Source: PCPOR2b sp965220385
GTDB lineage: Bacteria > Poribacteria > WGA-4E > PCPOR2b
NCBI GenBank assembly: GCA_965220385.1
Contig: OZ244825.1
Location: 4,464,001-4,528,000, forward strand
Direction: 5' to 3'
Length of the DNA: 64,000 bases
The number at the start of each line of letters is the position of its first letter. Position 1 is the stretch's first letter. The translations under genes and the position numbers were made by a program. Of this stretch, positions 8,397 to 17,413 are shown one piece after another. The notes under the pieces are model-generated. The model had not been told where the DNA came from. It did not search any database and saw only the letters and a list, made by a program, of their open reading frames with translations.

Positions 8397-9554
8397 ATGC
8401 CCGTAGACACAAAAGAAATTCAGGATAAAGGTTACATCATCGTGCGCGACTGTGTACCACCGGGACAACTTGAGTCGCTGCGAGAGCATTGCGAGGGGAT
8501 GCTTGAACGGCATAAGCGGTGGTGGGCGGACAATCGTAAGCCGGGTGAACCGCCGGGCGGCGAGTGGGAGTCGGGTCCCCAGCCACGGGTCCTGTTTGAT
8601 AGGGTAGTCGATCCGGAAGCCGCAGAGTCAGTAGAGTTCGTGTTCCACGAGAATACTCACGGCATCAGTAAGCAGCTCATGGGTGCCGAGGAGGTAGCGC
8701 CGCTACAATTCGGCATGTTCTGCAACCCACGGGTAGACCACGGTCCGTGGGATTGGCATCGCGATATCCGGTCGTGGCGCGAGGGACCGCTGGAGGGATT
8801 ATTCACAGATTCCTTAGCGAACCCTCCGGCATACACGCAATGGAATATCCCGCTGTATGACGACGATGTGCTGTGGGCGGTTCCCGGCAGCCACAGGCGT
8901 TTTAATACCGAGACGGAAAACTGCCAGCTATCCAAAAGCGAACATGAGCCGTTGGATAGCGGCATCCCAATCGAGTTGAAGGCAGGCGACGGGGTTGTAT
9001 ACCTGAATACGATTCTTCACTGGGGCAGCAACTACAGTACGAAACTGCGTCGGACGTTGCAGTACACCTATCGCGCCTTTGGAGGCGACATATACCCACA
9101 TGCACACTCCTTTGTCTGGCAGCCGGAGCTGATTGACAGATTACCAGCGCATCTGGCAGCTAAGTTTAAACACTTTCTCGAACTGGAACGAAGCGAACTC
9201 GCACTGATCGAACATGTTTTCCGTGCGATTATTGGGTTAGATGAAAAGGAATTCCGTGGGGGATTGGCGGAACTACACCCGGGGGCAGAAGGTCGAATGA
9301 CATGCCTCGTGCTGTTGTCTAAACGGGCGAAGAATATACGCCATCATCCGCGCGAGGCGATGTCCAATCGTTTCACGGAGTCGGAACGAGAACTTCTGTG
9401 GCAGCGGTTCCTCGCGTTGGATAGCGCGCTCCAGACCGATACACCCCAACTCGTGCCCGGTTTCCAGAACAAGGAGCCAACTCCCTACATCTTCAACGAG
9501 ATGCCCGCCTTCGACATCGACGATTTCGTAGCGAGTTGGACGAACCCACACTAA
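8397..9554 (+). CDS. PhyH-like Fe(II)/2-oxoglutarate oxygenase, long form
   Basis: A 385-residue member, longer than its neighbours because of a C-terminal extension of about 120 residues with no recognised domain. The metal motif is H121-R-D123 (WDWHRDIRSW) and the distal His is probably H208 (TILHWGSNYS), followed by Arg residues at 217-219. AVPGSHRRF matches the loop before the distal His in the family. It follows the second PhyH gene by 64 nt and precedes the MoxR ATPase by 59 nt. Confidence 0.82.
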   Translation: MPVDTKEIQDKGYIIVRDCVPPGQLESLREHCEGMLERHKRWWADNRKPGEPPGGEWESGPQPRVLFDRVVDPEAAESVEFVFHENTHGISKQLMGAEEVAPLQFGMFCNPRVDHGPWDWHRDIRSWREGPLEGLFTDSLANPPAYTQWNIPLYDDDVLWAVPGSHRRFNTETENCQLSKSEHEPLDSGIPIELKAGDGVVYLNTILHWGSNYSTKLRRTLQYTYRAFGGDIYPHAHSFVWQPELIDRLPAHLAAKFKHFLELERSELALIEHVFRAIIGLDEKEFRGGLAELHPGAEGRMTCLVLLSKRAKNIRHHPREAMSNRFTESERELLWQRFLALDSALQTDTPQLVPGFQNKEPTPYIFNEMPAFDIDDFVASWTNPH

Positions 9555-9613
9555 TCGTGAGGATTATCAGAAGAAATAGCCATTATTGAGATTAAAAAGG
9601 AGTCATAGACACT

Positions 9614-10621
9614 ATGCCAGCGACAGAAGAAGTTCAAGCAATAGAAAAATTGATGGACGCCAGAGACCTCATTCTGGAGCAACTCAAAAAGGTAATTGTT
9701 GGCCAAGAGGAAGTAATCGATCAGATGTTGATGGCATTCTTTGCGGGAGGTCATTGTCTGCTTGAAGGTGTGCCCGGGCTCGCCAAAACGTTGACGATTA
9801 AGACACTTGCCCAGATCCTCAATCTTCAGTTTAAGCGAATTCAGTTCACGCCGGATCTGATGCCCGCCGACATTACCGGCACAGATGTCTTGGAAGAGGA
9901 ACGCTCCACCGGTCATCGGGAGATCCGTTTTATCCAAGGTCCCATATTTGCTAACATCCTACTCGCCGATGAAATCAACCGAACCCCGCCCAAGACCCAA
10001 GCTGCGCTACTCGAAGCGATGCAGGAGTACCATGTCACAGCGGGCGGCACCATGTATAATCTGGAACAACCCTTCTTCGTCCTTGCGACACAGAATCCGA
10101 TTGAGCAGGAAGGAACGTATCCACTCCCAGAAGCACAACTCGACCGTTTCATGTTTAAAATTGTGATCGACTATCCGAGCGAGGAGGAAGAGGTCGCAAT
10201 TGTTTCCTCAACCACCAGCGTTGATGAACCCGAACTTGCAACCGTGCTTTCCGGGGAAGATATCATAACCCTGAATCAGATTGTTCGCCGGGTTTCAGCC
10301 GCTGATAACGTCGTACAGTATGCAGTCAAGCTAGCGCGCGCAACCCGTCCCAAAAGCAAAGATGCCCCAGACTTCATCCAACAGTGGGTAAGATGGGGTG
10401 CGGGTCCGCGGGCGGGACAGTACCTAATCCTTGGTGCGAAGGCACGCGGCATTCTACGGGGACGTGTAAACGCATCCATAGATGACGTCAAATCAGTGGC
10501 ACACGCGGTTCTCCGGCATCGCGTACTCACCAATTTTCACGCGGAAGCCGAGGGCGTTGATTCCGACGCCGTAATCACCCAACTGTTAGACGCAGTGCAA
10601 GAACCCGCAATACGGATGTAA
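9614..10621 (+). CDS. MoxR-family AAA+ ATPase
   Basis: A 335-residue AAA+ ATPase with Walker A GVPGLAKT (residues 52-59), Walker B ILLADE (115-120), the NRTPPKTQAALLEAM helix and the QNPIEQEGTYPLPEAQLDRF sensor/Arg-finger region, all diagnostic of MoxR. These proteins act as chaperones for metal-cofactor insertion or complex assembly, usually with a VWA-domain partner. No VWA or DUF58 gene is nearby; the adjacent genes are three iron oxygenases. A role in activating them is possible but speculative. AAGGAG (9598-9603) precedes the ATG. Confidence 0.92.
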   Translation: MPATEEVQAIEKLMDARDLILEQLKKVIVGQEEVIDQMLMAFFAGGHCLLEGVPGLAKTLTIKTLAQILNLQFKRIQFTPDLMPADITGTDVLEEERSTGHREIRFIQGPIFANILLADEINRTPPKTQAALLEAMQEYHVTAGGTMYNLEQPFFVLATQNPIEQEGTYPLPEAQLDRFMFKIVIDYPSEEEEVAIVSSTTSVDEPELATVLSGEDIITLNQIVRRVSAADNVVQYAVKLARATRPKSKDAPDFIQQWVRWGAGPRAGQYLILGAKARGILRGRVNASIDDVKSVAHAVLRHRVLTNFHAEAEGVDSDAVITQLLDAVQEPAIRM

Positions 10622-10705
10622 CTGACTTATAGGAAACAAAATCTCTAATATTCCGTTAATTTGAGGGCGGCATAAAAAAACTTAATAAAAAATGCAGAAA
10701 AGGGC

Positions 10706-10734
10706 TTGACATTCAATGATGTGTTTGGTATAAT
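10706..10734 (+). promoter_or_regulatory. Sigma70-type promoter of the ribosomal cluster
   Basis: TTGACA (10706-10711) and TATAAT (10729-10734) are both perfect consensus with 17 bp between them. This is the strongest promoter pattern in the window. It lies about 180 bp upstream of rpsL, leaving a structured leader. Confidence 0.85.
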
Positions 10735-10803
10735 TCGCCTTTTGACGCTAACTCTGGACTTCTGCCTTGAATTAGGCGGAAAAGGGGAGGACTTTATAGT
10801 TCT

Positions 10804-10881
10804 AAAACACTTTGGTGTGTTTTTCACAGTTACTTCGTCATAGCGGACAACTTTGTGAGCCCCCATAGCGGGGCTTTATTT
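10804..10881 (+). promoter_or_regulatory. Leader hairpins upstream of rpsL (possible attenuator)
   Basis: Two hairpins lie in the leader. The first pairs AAAACAC (10804-10810) with GTGTTTT (10817-10823). The second pairs AGCCCC (10858-10863) with GGGGCT (10870-10875) and is followed by TTATTT, so it looks like a weak intrinsic terminator. They lie between the promoter and rpsL and could tune readthrough. Confidence 0.45.
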
Positions 10882-10914
10882 ATGCCTGCACATCATTAAC
10901 CAGTCGAGGTCGAT

Positions 10915-11286
10915 ATGCCAACAATAAATCAGTTAGTCAGAAAATCTCGTAAAAGATCGAGCAAAAAAAGTAAATCTCCAGTCTTGGAAAGTTGTCCCCA
11001 ACGACGAGGCATCTGCCTACAAGTTAGGACAATAACACCTAAGAAACCGAATTCCGCACTTCGTAAGGTCGCTCGTGTCCGTTTTACGAATGGTCAGGAA
11101 GCTACCTGCTATATCCCCGGCATAGATCATAATCTTCAAGAACACTCGGTTGTACTGGTGCGAGGCGGAAGAGTCAAGGATTTACCCAACGTCAGATACC
11201 ATATCGTCCGAGGCACGCTGGATACCGCCGGTGTTGAAAATCGACGGCAAGCCAGATCAAAGTATGGTGCAAAGAGTGCCGGCTAG
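10915..11286 (+). CDS. rpsL: 30S ribosomal protein S12
   Basis: Full-length S12 (123 aa) with the conserved PNSALRKVARVRFTNG and VRGGRVKDLPNVRYHIVRG segments of the decoding centre. The lysines targeted by streptomycin-resistance mutations appear wild type (TPKKPNSA, VKDLPNVRY). First gene of the ribosomal cluster and 11 nt before rpsG. Confidence 0.98.
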   Translation: MPTINQLVRKSRKRSSKKSKSPVLESCPQRRGICLQVRTITPKKPNSALRKVARVRFTNGQEATCYIPGIDHNLQEHSVVLVRGGRVKDLPNVRYHIVRGTLDTAGVENRRQARSKYGAKSAG

Positions 11287-11297
11287 AGGAGGAATGA

Positions 11298-11768
11298 ATG
11301 CCACGTCGTGCAGAGGTTGTTAAACGGGACGTAATCCCAGATCCAAAATATAATAGCAAGCTGGTTGCCAAATTTATAAACTTCTTAATGGCTCGCGGTA
11401 AAAAGAGTGTTGCTCGAGCAATCCTATACAACAGTATAGATATCGTTGAGAAGCGCGCCAACCAAGATGGCCTCACAGTTTTTCAGGAAGCAATTAACAA
11501 CGTTAAACCGGTTCTTGAAATCCGGTCTCGACGTGTTGGAGGAGCAACCTACCAAGTCCCAGTTGACGTCAAAGCGGAACGTCGCACGACATTAGCACTC
11601 CGCTGGATCATTCAATCTGCAAGAGAACGCAACGAGAAGACGATGGCAGAGCGGTTGGCGGGAGAACTATTAGACGCCGCCAGAAATGATGGGGCTTCAA
11701 TTCGCAGAAAACTCGATCAACACCGCATGGCAGAAGCGAACCGAGCGTTCGCACATTACCGTTGGTAA
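11298..11768 (+). CDS. rpsG: 30S ribosomal protein S7
   Basis: Normal-length S7 (156 aa), the primary binder that organises the 30S head. It opens PRRAEVVKRDVIPDPKYNS and ends AHYRW as usual. GAGGAGG directly precedes the ATG. Between rpsL and fusA in the str order. Confidence 0.98.
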   Translation: MPRRAEVVKRDVIPDPKYNSKLVAKFINFLMARGKKSVARAILYNSIDIVEKRANQDGLTVFQEAINNVKPVLEIRSRRVGGATYQVPVDVKAERRTTLALRWIIQSARERNEKTMAERLAGELLDAARNDGASIRRKLDQHRMAEANRAFAHYRW

Positions 11769-11829
11769 CCTGAACGCAGCAACGCCAATTCTTTATCCTT
11801 ATTGGTGTATCACGGAAAGTTTTAGGAAA

Positions 11830-13971
11830 ATGAGATCTACAAAACGAAATCAAATGACCTCTGAAAATCGGCGTGCCATGGAGCAACGCCGGTTCCCATT
11901 GACCCATACACGCAACATCGGCGTCATGGCACATATTGATGCAGGCAAGACAACTGTGACCGAACGCATGCTCTACTACACAGGCAAAGTACATCGTATG
12001 GGAGAGGTCGACGACGGCACCACGACAATGGACTGGATGGCACAGGAACAGGAACGAGGTATTACCATCACCGCTGCTGCAACAACATGCCAATGGGACG
12101 GATACGGTATCAACATTATTGATACCCCCGGACACATCGACTTTACAGTTGAAGTCGAAAGATCGCTGCGAATCCTCGATGGAGCAGTCGCCGTTTTCTG
12201 CGCAGTAGGCGGCGTAGAACCCCAGTCAGAAACAGTCTGGAGACAAGCAGATAAATATCAGGTACCACGTATCGCACTCGTCAACAAGATGGATCGAACC
12301 GGCGCTGACTTTTTCCGAACGGTCGAAATGATGGTCGACCGACTCGGTGCCAAAGCAGTACCCATTCAACTACCGATCGGCTCCGCCGAAAGTTTCAGCG
12401 GGATTGTTGATTTGGTTTCACTGAAGGGCTTAGCATGGGACGAAGCCAGTTTCGGATCCATAATGTATGACACAGAAATTCCAGATGAAATGATGGGAAG
12501 CGCCCTAGAATATAGGGAACAGATGTTGGAAGCAATTGCTGAATGTGACGATGAACTCCTGGCAAAATATATTGATGGGATTGAGTTGTCCGAAGAAGAG
12601 ATTAAAGCAGGCTTGAGAAATGCGACGTTGAGCGGACAAATCGTTCCCGTCCTGTGCGGCACTGCCCTTAAGAATAAAGGCGTTCAACCACTACTAGATG
12701 CAGTAGTCGATTATCTACCCTCTCCAATCGATGTGCCACCTGTAACCGGCTTGGATCCGGAGACTGAAGAGGAAAGGACGCGCGTAGCAGACGATGATGC
12801 ACCTTTTTCTGCACTGGCATTCAAAATTACGACCGACCCCCATGTCGGTAAATTGACATTCGTCCGCGTCTACTCCGGCGTTCTGGCTAAAGGAATGACT
12901 GTATACAACAGCACGCACGGCAAATCTGAAAGGATCGGTCGGTTGATGCAGCTGCACGCAAACAAGCGTGAAGAGCGTCAAGCCATCTATGCAGGCGATA
13001 TCGCTGCTGTCATCGGCTTCAAATCCGTGATGACCGGTGACACCATTTGCGAGCCGAGTGACCCAGTTGTCTTGGAATCAATGGCGTTTCCATCTCCAGT
13101 AATGTCCATCGCTATTGAGCCTCAAACAAAGTCGGACATCGAAAAGATGAACATAGCCCTATCGAAGTTGGCGGAAGAAGACCCAACCTTTAAGATCCAT
13201 CAGGACCCAGAAACAGGGCAAACACTCCTGTCCGGCATGGGCGAATTGCATCTGGAGATTATCGTTGATCGCCTGGTTCGAGAATTTAAGGTTTCAGCAG
13301 AGATTGGCCAGCCTCAAGTTTCGTATCGCGAAACTATTCAACGTCCCGCAGAATCCAACGAACGTTATGTCCGGCAATCCGGTGGGCGCGGTCAATACGG
13401 ACATGTAGCTATCGAAATTTACCCGGTAGAGCAAGGGACCGGCTTTGAATTCGTCAACGACATAAAGGGAGGTGTCATTCCTCAAGAGTATATACCCGCT
13501 GTCCGCAAGGGACTTGAGGAGGGAATAACCGCCGGAATTTTAGCAGGTTACCCTCTCGTTGATATCGGTGTGCGATTGTATGACGGCTCTTACCATGCCG
13601 TTGACTCTTCAGAGATCGCATTCTCAAACGCTGCTCGAATTGCCCTCAAAGACGCAGTGAAACGGGCAAATCCGATACTGCTTGAACCGATCATGGAGAT
13701 TGAAGTGACTGCTCCGGACGACTATCTGGGAAAGGTAATGGGGGACTTAAATGCACGGCGCGCACAAATTCTCCATACAGATATGCACCCCAAATCCGGA
13801 ACACAAGTTATCAAAGCCAATGTACCGCTTGCTGAAATGTTCGGCTATGTTAAAACGCTTCGTTCACTGACGCAAGGACGGGCAACGTATTCGATGGAGT
13901 TTGCACATTATAGTGGCGTTCCCCAGAGCATTGCTGAGGAAATTATCTCGTCGCAAGGATTTTCTGTTTAA
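11830..13971 (+). CDS. fusA: Elongation factor G
   Basis: Translocase GTPase of about 713 residues. The G1 motif AHIDAGKTT, G3 DTPGHIDFT and G4 NKMD are present, followed by the usual domains II to V. I chose the ATG at 11830 (AGGA just upstream), which leaves a slightly long N-terminus before PLTHTRNIGV; ATGs at 11854 and 11878 are alternatives. A longer in-frame extension would overlap rpsG and is unlikely. Confidence 0.96.
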   Translation: MRSTKRNQMTSENRRAMEQRRFPLTHTRNIGVMAHIDAGKTTVTERMLYYTGKVHRMGEVDDGTTTMDWMAQEQERGITITAAATTCQWDGYGINIIDTPGHIDFTVEVERSLRILDGAVAVFCAVGGVEPQSETVWRQADKYQVPRIALVNKMDRTGADFFRTVEMMVDRLGAKAVPIQLPIGSAESFSGIVDLVSLKGLAWDEASFGSIMYDTEIPDEMMGSALEYREQMLEAIAECDDELLAKYIDGIELSEEEIKAGLRNATLSGQIVPVLCGTALKNKGVQPLLDAVVDYLPSPIDVPPVTGLDPETEEERTRVADDDAPFSALAFKITTDPHVGKLTFVRVYSGVLAKGMTVYNSTHGKSERIGRLMQLHANKREERQAIYAGDIAAVIGFKSVMTGDTICEPSDPVVLESMAFPSPVMSIAIEPQTKSDIEKMNIALSKLAEEDPTFKIHQDPETGQTLLSGMGELHLEIIVDRLVREFKVSAEIGQPQVSYRETIQRPAESNERYVRQSGGRGQYGHVAIEIYPVEQGTGFEFVNDIKGGVIPQEYIPAVRKGLEEGITAGILAGYPLVDIGVRLYDGSYHAVDSSEIAFSNAARIALKDAVKRANPILLEPIMEIEVTAPDDYLGKVMGDLNARRAQILHTDMHPKSGTQVIKANVPLAEMFGYVKTLRSLTQGRATYSMEFAHYSGVPQSIAEEIISSQGFSV

Positions 13972-14065
13972 CCGTTACCACCGGTGACATGGCGCACAGC
14001 CATAGTTTAGCGGTGAGTGATGAGTGTTATATTTAAGCTATAAGTAGAATTGAGGAGATTTACAC

Positions 14066-15265
14066 ATGGCAAAAGAAAAATTTGAGAGGACTAAACCACA
14101 CGTCAATGTTGGTACAATTGGACACGTCGATCATGGTAAAACCACACTAACGGCTGCAATTACCATGGTGCTGTCAAATCTCTCTGGGAGCGAGTACGTA
14201 AAAACCTACGAAGAAATTGACGCAGCTCCCGAGGAAAAGGAACGCGGGATTACCATTAACACCGCGCACGTTGAGTATGAGACCGAAAATCGGCACTACG
14301 CTCACGTAGACTGTCCTGGACACGCTGACTACATCAAAAACATGATCACCGGTGCTGCACAGATGGACGGTGCAATTCTTGTCGTCTCTGCGGCTGATGG
14401 TCCTATGCCCCAAACTCGCGAGCACGTCCTTCTCGCACGACAGGTGAACGTGCCGAGTCTCGTTGTCTTCCTGAATAAAGCAGACATGGTAGACGATGAA
14501 GAACTTTTAGAATTGGTAGAACTTGAAGTGCGGGAGCTACTCAGCGAATATGAATTCCCGGGCGACGACATCCCAATTATCAGTGGATCTGCCCTCCAAG
14601 CTATGGAAAGTGGCGGAGATCCGAATTCCGATGACTGCAAGCCAATTTTAGATCTTATGGAAGCATGTGACAGCTGGATTCCGGAGCCGGTTCGAGATGT
14701 GGATCGTCCCTTCCTGATGCCCGTGGAAGATATTTTCTCAATCACGGGACGAGGAACAGTTGTGACAGGTCGTGTCGAACGCGGTATTGTTAATGTTGGA
14801 GAAACAATTGAGATTGTTGGGCTGGCACCAACCACCGAGACAGTTGCCACCGGTGTGGAGATGTTCCGTAAGCTGCTTGACGAAGGTCGCGCAGGCGATA
14901 ACGTCGGCGTCCTGCTTCGAGGTATTGAACGTGACGACGTTGAGCGCGGGCAAGTTCTCGCTGCTCCGGGGAGCATCACCCCACACACACAATTTGCAGC
15001 TGAAATCTATATTCTGAACAAAGACGAAGGTGGGCGCTGGACACCATTCTTCAGCGGCTATCGTCCGCAGTTCTACTTCCGTACAACGGATGTCACGGGT
15101 GTAATGAATCTACCCGACGGTGTTGAGATGGTAATGCCCGGAGATAATATCCAAATTACCGTTGAACTCACTAAGCCCATCGCGTTGGAAGAGGAACTGA
15201 GATTTGCGATCCGTGAAGGTGGACACACCGTCGGAGCCGGCGTTGTTTCAGAGGTTATTGAGTAA
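14066..15265 (+). CDS. tuf: Elongation factor Tu
   Basis: A 399-residue EF-Tu with GHVDHGKTTL (G1), DCPGHADY (G3) and NKAD (G4), and the usual domains II and III. GAGGAG precedes the ATG at good spacing. It is the only tuf copy in this window and closes the str part of the cluster. Confidence 0.98.
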   Translation: MAKEKFERTKPHVNVGTIGHVDHGKTTLTAAITMVLSNLSGSEYVKTYEEIDAAPEEKERGITINTAHVEYETENRHYAHVDCPGHADYIKNMITGAAQMDGAILVVSAADGPMPQTREHVLLARQVNVPSLVVFLNKADMVDDEELLELVELEVRELLSEYEFPGDDIPIISGSALQAMESGGDPNSDDCKPILDLMEACDSWIPEPVRDVDRPFLMPVEDIFSITGRGTVVTGRVERGIVNVGETIEIVGLAPTTETVATGVEMFRKLLDEGRAGDNVGVLLRGIERDDVERGQVLAAPGSITPHTQFAAEIYILNKDEGGRWTPFFSGYRPQFYFRTTDVTGVMNLPDGVEMVMPGDNIQITVELTKPIALEEELRFAIREGGHTVGAGVVSEVIE

Positions 15266-15279
15266 TAGCTTCATACCAA

Positions 15280-15309
15280 GTGTGAAAGCCGATCTTTCGG
15301 CTTTCACAC
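15280..15309 (+). terminator. 13-bp perfect hairpin after tuf
   Basis: Arms at 15280-15292 and 15297-15309 are perfectly complementary with a 4-nt TCTT loop. There is no long T tract, so it may be an RNA-processing or stabilising structure as well as a partial terminator. Confidence 0.55.
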
Positions 15310-15327
15310 CTCTTAGTTCCTTCTCAC

Positions 15328-15361
15328 GACTCGTCTCATGAGACTATAGAGTCAATTTTTT
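15328..15361 (+). terminator. Terminator-like inverted repeat before rpsJ
   Basis: GACTC plus GTCTC (15328-15337) pair with GAGAC (15340-15344) and GAGTC (15349-15353) around a short bulge, followed by six T residues (15356-15361). It separates the str genes from the S10 genes and could attenuate or end transcription from tuf. Confidence 0.5.
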
Positions 15362-15392
15362 AAGCGCAAGAAGTTGCATAGTTGGAGTATTG

Positions 15393-15704
15393 ATGGACAA
15401 CCAGAAAATAAGGATTCGGCTGAAATCATTTGATTATCGTTTGTTAGATCATTCCGCAGGCCAGATCGCAGAAACGGCTAAGCGGACAGGCGCAGTAGTC
15501 TCAGGTCCGATCCCGCTGCCGATCAAGCAGCATACATATACTGTACAGCGATCGACCTTCAAAGACAAAAAGTCCCGTGAACAGTTCGCAATGCGAACTC
15601 ACAAGCGATTATTGGATATTTTACAGACGACCCCCAAGACGGTCAATGCGCTGATGCGCTTAGATCTACCAGCTGGTGTTGATGTCAAAATTACGCTTCT
15701 ATAA
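15393..15704 (+). CDS. rpsJ: 30S ribosomal protein S10
   Basis: S10 (103 aa) with the conserved QKIRIRLKSFDYRLLD opening and GPIPLPIKQHTYTV loop. It is also the NusE partner in antitermination. GGAG at 15384-15387 favours the ATG at 15393 over a TTG one codon earlier. First gene of the S10 block. Confidence 0.97.
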   Translation: MDNQKIRIRLKSFDYRLLDHSAGQIAETAKRTGAVVSGPIPLPIKQHTYTVQRSTFKDKKSREQFAMRTHKRLLDILQTTPKTVNALMRLDLPAGVDVKITLL

Positions 15705-15749
15705 GGTACGTGTCGTTGACCCTGAACACCCTCGTTGTGGAGATGTAAC

Positions 15750-16388
15750 ATGAGTAATGGAATATTAGGAAAAAAGGTTGGCATGACACAAATCTTTGAC
15801 GAATCCGGGACTGCGATTCCAGTCACGGTGGTCGAAGCAGGACCCTGCCCAATAGTGCAGATCAAAACTCAAGACCATGAGGGTTATGATGCCGTCCAAT
15901 TAGGTTTCGGTCATCGACGGGAAAATAAAGTCAACCGCCCCGAGAGTGGACATTACCAAAAAGCAAATGTCGCACCTCACCGGTTCTTGCGGGAAATGCG
16001 CGTTGATAGTACAGAGGGTCTGGAGGTTGGTTCAAACGTTGACGTGAGTATCTTCTCTCCCGGAGACCTCATCGATGTAACGGGCACGTCGAAAGGACGC
16101 GGCTTCACCGGTGTAATTAAACGATGGGGTTTTTCTGGCATGAGACAAACCCACGGTAGTGAGAAAAACCATCGGCGACCGGGCTCCATTGGCCATAGTG
16201 CATGGCCCTCACGTGTGTTCAAAGGCAAAAAAATGCCTGGACGATATGGCGGAAAGCGGGTAACAACTCAGAATCTGCAGGTAGTCCAAGCAGATGCCGA
16301 CAGGAACCTCCTCCTTGTGAAAGGTGCCGTTCCCGGTCCGACCAATGGATTACTTATTATCAAAAAAGCAACGAAGGGCGAACAGTAA
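15750..16388 (+). CDS. rplC: 50S ribosomal protein L3
   Basis: L3 (212 aa) with GILGKKVGMTQIFDE at the N-terminus and the long central loop (GFSGMRQTHGSEKNHRRPGS) that reaches the peptidyl-transferase centre. The ATG at 15750 fits the family start; an upstream GTG would overlap the ribosome binding site. Confidence 0.97.
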   Translation: MSNGILGKKVGMTQIFDESGTAIPVTVVEAGPCPIVQIKTQDHEGYDAVQLGFGHRRENKVNRPESGHYQKANVAPHRFLREMRVDSTEGLEVGSNVDVSIFSPGDLIDVTGTSKGRGFTGVIKRWGFSGMRQTHGSEKNHRRPGSIGHSAWPSRVFKGKKMPGRYGGKRVTTQNLQVVQADADRNLLLVKGAVPGPTNGLLIIKKATKGEQ

Positions 16389-16414
16389 ATATACCCCTAT
16401 GAGGACTATTGTGT

Positions 16415-17053
16415 ATGGCAGCTTTAGATGTATATAATCGTTCTGGAGATACCCAAAGACAAAGAGAGCTATCGGACGCACTTGTAAATGCGACTGTGAA
16501 TGAAGCAGTTATACATCAATGCGTCGTCGCACACCTCGCCAATCAACGTCGAGGAACAGCTTCTACTAAAACACGGTCAGAAGTCCAAGGAAGCGGTAAA
16601 AAGCTATATCGCCAGAAAGGGACGGGACGCGCCCGTGTCGGGGATGCCAAATCTCCCATACGCGTACACGGCGGCGTTGCATTTGGTCCCAAGCCTCGCA
16701 GCTATCGTCAGTACACGCCGAAGAAAGTGCGTCAACTCGGATTACACTCAGCTTTAGCAGGCAAATTCCAAAATGATGGTTGTGTTCTGATCGAAGATTT
16801 TACATTAGACGCTCCCAGAACGAAGGATATGATCCAAGTTATCGGGAATCTGGGACTTTCCGATAAAGTCCTCTTTGTCCTCGGTCAACCTGAATCAAAC
16901 ATCTATCTATCCGTGCGGAATATCCCAAATGTAAACAGCTGTGTCTGGGATACCCTTAATGTTTACGACATTCTCTGGCATGATAAAATTGTCTTCACCG
17001 AAAGTGCAGTAGAAAAGTTAGAAGAAAAGTTTGACCAGCCAGTATCCCGATGA
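16415..17053 (+). CDS. rplD: 50S ribosomal protein L4
   Basis: L4 (212 aa) with the conserved QKGTGRARVGDAKSPI loop that lines the exit tunnel. GAGGA (16401-16405) supports the ATG at 16415. Its TGA stop lies inside a TCCCGAT-GA-ATCGGGA palindrome at 17045-17060. In many bacteria L4 represses its own operon; no such site is demonstrated here. Confidence 0.97.
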   Translation: MAALDVYNRSGDTQRQRELSDALVNATVNEAVIHQCVVAHLANQRRGTASTKTRSEVQGSGKKLYRQKGTGRARVGDAKSPIRVHGGVAFGPKPRSYRQYTPKKVRQLGLHSALAGKFQNDGCVLIEDFTLDAPRTKDMIQVIGNLGLSDKVLFVLGQPESNIYLSVRNIPNVNSCVWDTLNVYDILWHDKIVFTESAVEKLEEKFDQPVSR

Positions 17054-17060
17054 ATCGGGA
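17045..17060. repeat. CCCGAT/ATCGGG palindrome over the rplD stop
   Basis: Arms TCCCGAT (17045-17051) and ATCGGGA (17054-17060). The stop codon TGA is 17051-17053. The same arms recur at 29187-29201, 36004-36018 and 60726-60740. Confidence 0.7.
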
Positions 17061-17076
17061 AGTTGAGGAAGCATAG

Positions 17077-17376
17077 ATGAAAGACCCATATCGGATTATC
17101 AAGCAACCGCTAATAACAGAGAAGACCACAATCCTCAGAGAAGAGAACAAATACGCCTTTGTTGTCGATATCAAAGCCAATAAAGCGGACATCCGTAAAG
17201 CAGCTGAAGAACTGTTCGATCTCAAGGATAAGATTGTGAAAATTAACACCATGCAGGTCCGAGGAAAAACCAAAGGACAATTCTGGCGGTATCGACAGGG
17301 GCGGCGACCTAACTGGAAAAAGGTAGTCATCACTGTTACTGAAGGAACAATCATTGAGGCTTTTGAAGCTATCTAG
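17077..17376 (+). CDS. rplW: 50S ribosomal protein L23
   Basis: L23 (99 aa), part of the tunnel-exit docking site for trigger factor and SRP. It shows the IIKQPLITEKTT opening and the KAYFVV-like core. TTGAGGAAG precedes the ATG. Confidence 0.96.
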   Translation: MKDPYRIIKQPLITEKTTILREENKYAFVVDIKANKADIRKAAEELFDLKDKIVKINTMQVRGKTKGQFWRYRQGRRPNWKKVVITVTEGTIIEAFEAI

Positions 17377-17413
17377 CGGTGCGCCTTTGAAGGCTTATTA
17401 GGAGGGATTTAGC

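Noticed and set aside
11608..12135. Minus-strand frame antisense to rpsG and fusA
   Set aside because: A shadow of highly conserved coding sequence on the other strand.
14329..14988. Long minus-strand Ser/Arg-rich frame inside tuf
   Set aside because: Opposite-strand shadow of EF-Tu; composition follows from tuf codon bias.
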